From Actinomycetes bacterium (GTDB lineage: Bacteria; Actinomycetota; Acidimicrobiia; Acidimicrobiales; SZUA-35), in the NCBI GenBank assembly GCA_024227975.1, contig JAAETV010000145.1, positions 1-5,168 on the forward strand: 5,168 nucleotides of DNA, written 5' to 3'. The notes under the pieces are model-generated. The model did no database searches. It was given only the letters and a program-made list of their open reading frames with translations, and was not told the origin of the DNA. Shown here piece by piece: positions 5,087-5,168 of this stretch (positions are counted from its first letter, which is position 1; each line of letters opens with the position of its first letter). A program made the translations under genes and the position numbers.

Positions 5087-5168
5087 ATGCGACATATTCG
5101 AGAAGTGATGAGCGACCGAGACAACAGATGGTTCATGTTTGGCGGAGTAGGCTTCGTCGCAGTCGGGA
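5087..5168 (+). CDS. Start of a small membrane-protein gene, cut by the window edge
   Basis: ATG 5087 follows GAGGA (5078-5082) by four bases and opens a frame with no stop before the window ends; 27 codons are visible. The protein begins MRHIREVMSDRDNRWF and runs into FMFGGVGFVAVG, a charged cytoplasmic-type head followed by what looks like the first membrane helix. It starts 11 bases after the chimeric gene's stop, so the two are very likely on one transcript. A small membrane protein behind a secreted protein with a hydrophobic tail could be an immunity or export partner, but this is guesswork from position. An ATG at 5108 is a possible later start. No family can be named from so short a piece. 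Confidence 0.6.
   Translation, partial: MRHIREVMSDRDNRWFMFGGVGFVAVG

Noticed and set aside
1..5168. tRNA, rRNA, CRISPR array, insertion sequence or integrase
   Set aside because: No cloverleaf with conserved T-arm bases, no regularly spaced repeats and no transposase or recombinase motif seen on either strand.

Overview
The window looks like an accessory stretch of a high-GC Gram-positive (actinobacterial) chromosome. The evidence is the GC-rich third codon positions, the frequent GTG and possible TTG starts, and a C-terminal segment with the 'PW..DAN...VPTHY...YP.VADP' pattern that I remember from secreted proteins of Rhodococcus, Nocardia and Streptomyces-type organisms. I cannot fix the genus from sequence alone. 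All supported genes lie on the + strand. No rRNA, tRNA, CRISPR array or recognisable insertion sequence is visible.

Layout: (1) 53-595, a GNAT-family N-acetyltransferase of the RimJ/RimL type. (2) 596-922, a poorly coding gap. It holds a possible minus-strand remnant of a flavodoxin-fold gene and a GC-rich set of mutually exclusive inverted repeats just upstream of the next translation start. (3) 923-1018, a possible 31-residue leader or small protein. It has a good ribosome binding site and ends in a GTGA overlap with the next gene. (4) 1012-2934, a 640-residue fusion of a LicC/sugar-nucleotide-type nucleotidyltransferase with a HisC/CobD-like PLP enzyme. (5) 2972-3880, a LicD-family phosphotransferase with an extra C-terminal beta-sandwich-like domain, followed by a hairpin that may end the transcript. 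(6) 3881-4208, a non-coding gap with one imperfect inverted repeat. (7) 4209-5075, a VOC (glyoxalase-like) domain joined in frame to the C-terminal part of an apparently unrelated, normally secreted protein. (8) 5087 to the window edge, the start of a small membrane-protein gene.

The centre of interest is the 923-3880 unit. The nucleotidyltransferase half probably charges a small phosphorylated (or phosphonate) alcohol or amine with CTP. The PLP half probably makes or alters that small molecule; by analogy with CobD this could be decarboxylation of a phospho-amino acid such as O-phosphoserine, and by analogy with HisC a transamination. The LicD protein would then move the phospho-substituent from the CDP carrier onto a cell-surface glycan or another acceptor. 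The acceptor, the donor and the matching glycosyltransferases are not in the window. The second item of interest is the VOC/secreted-protein chimera at 4209-5075 and the small membrane gene right behind it.
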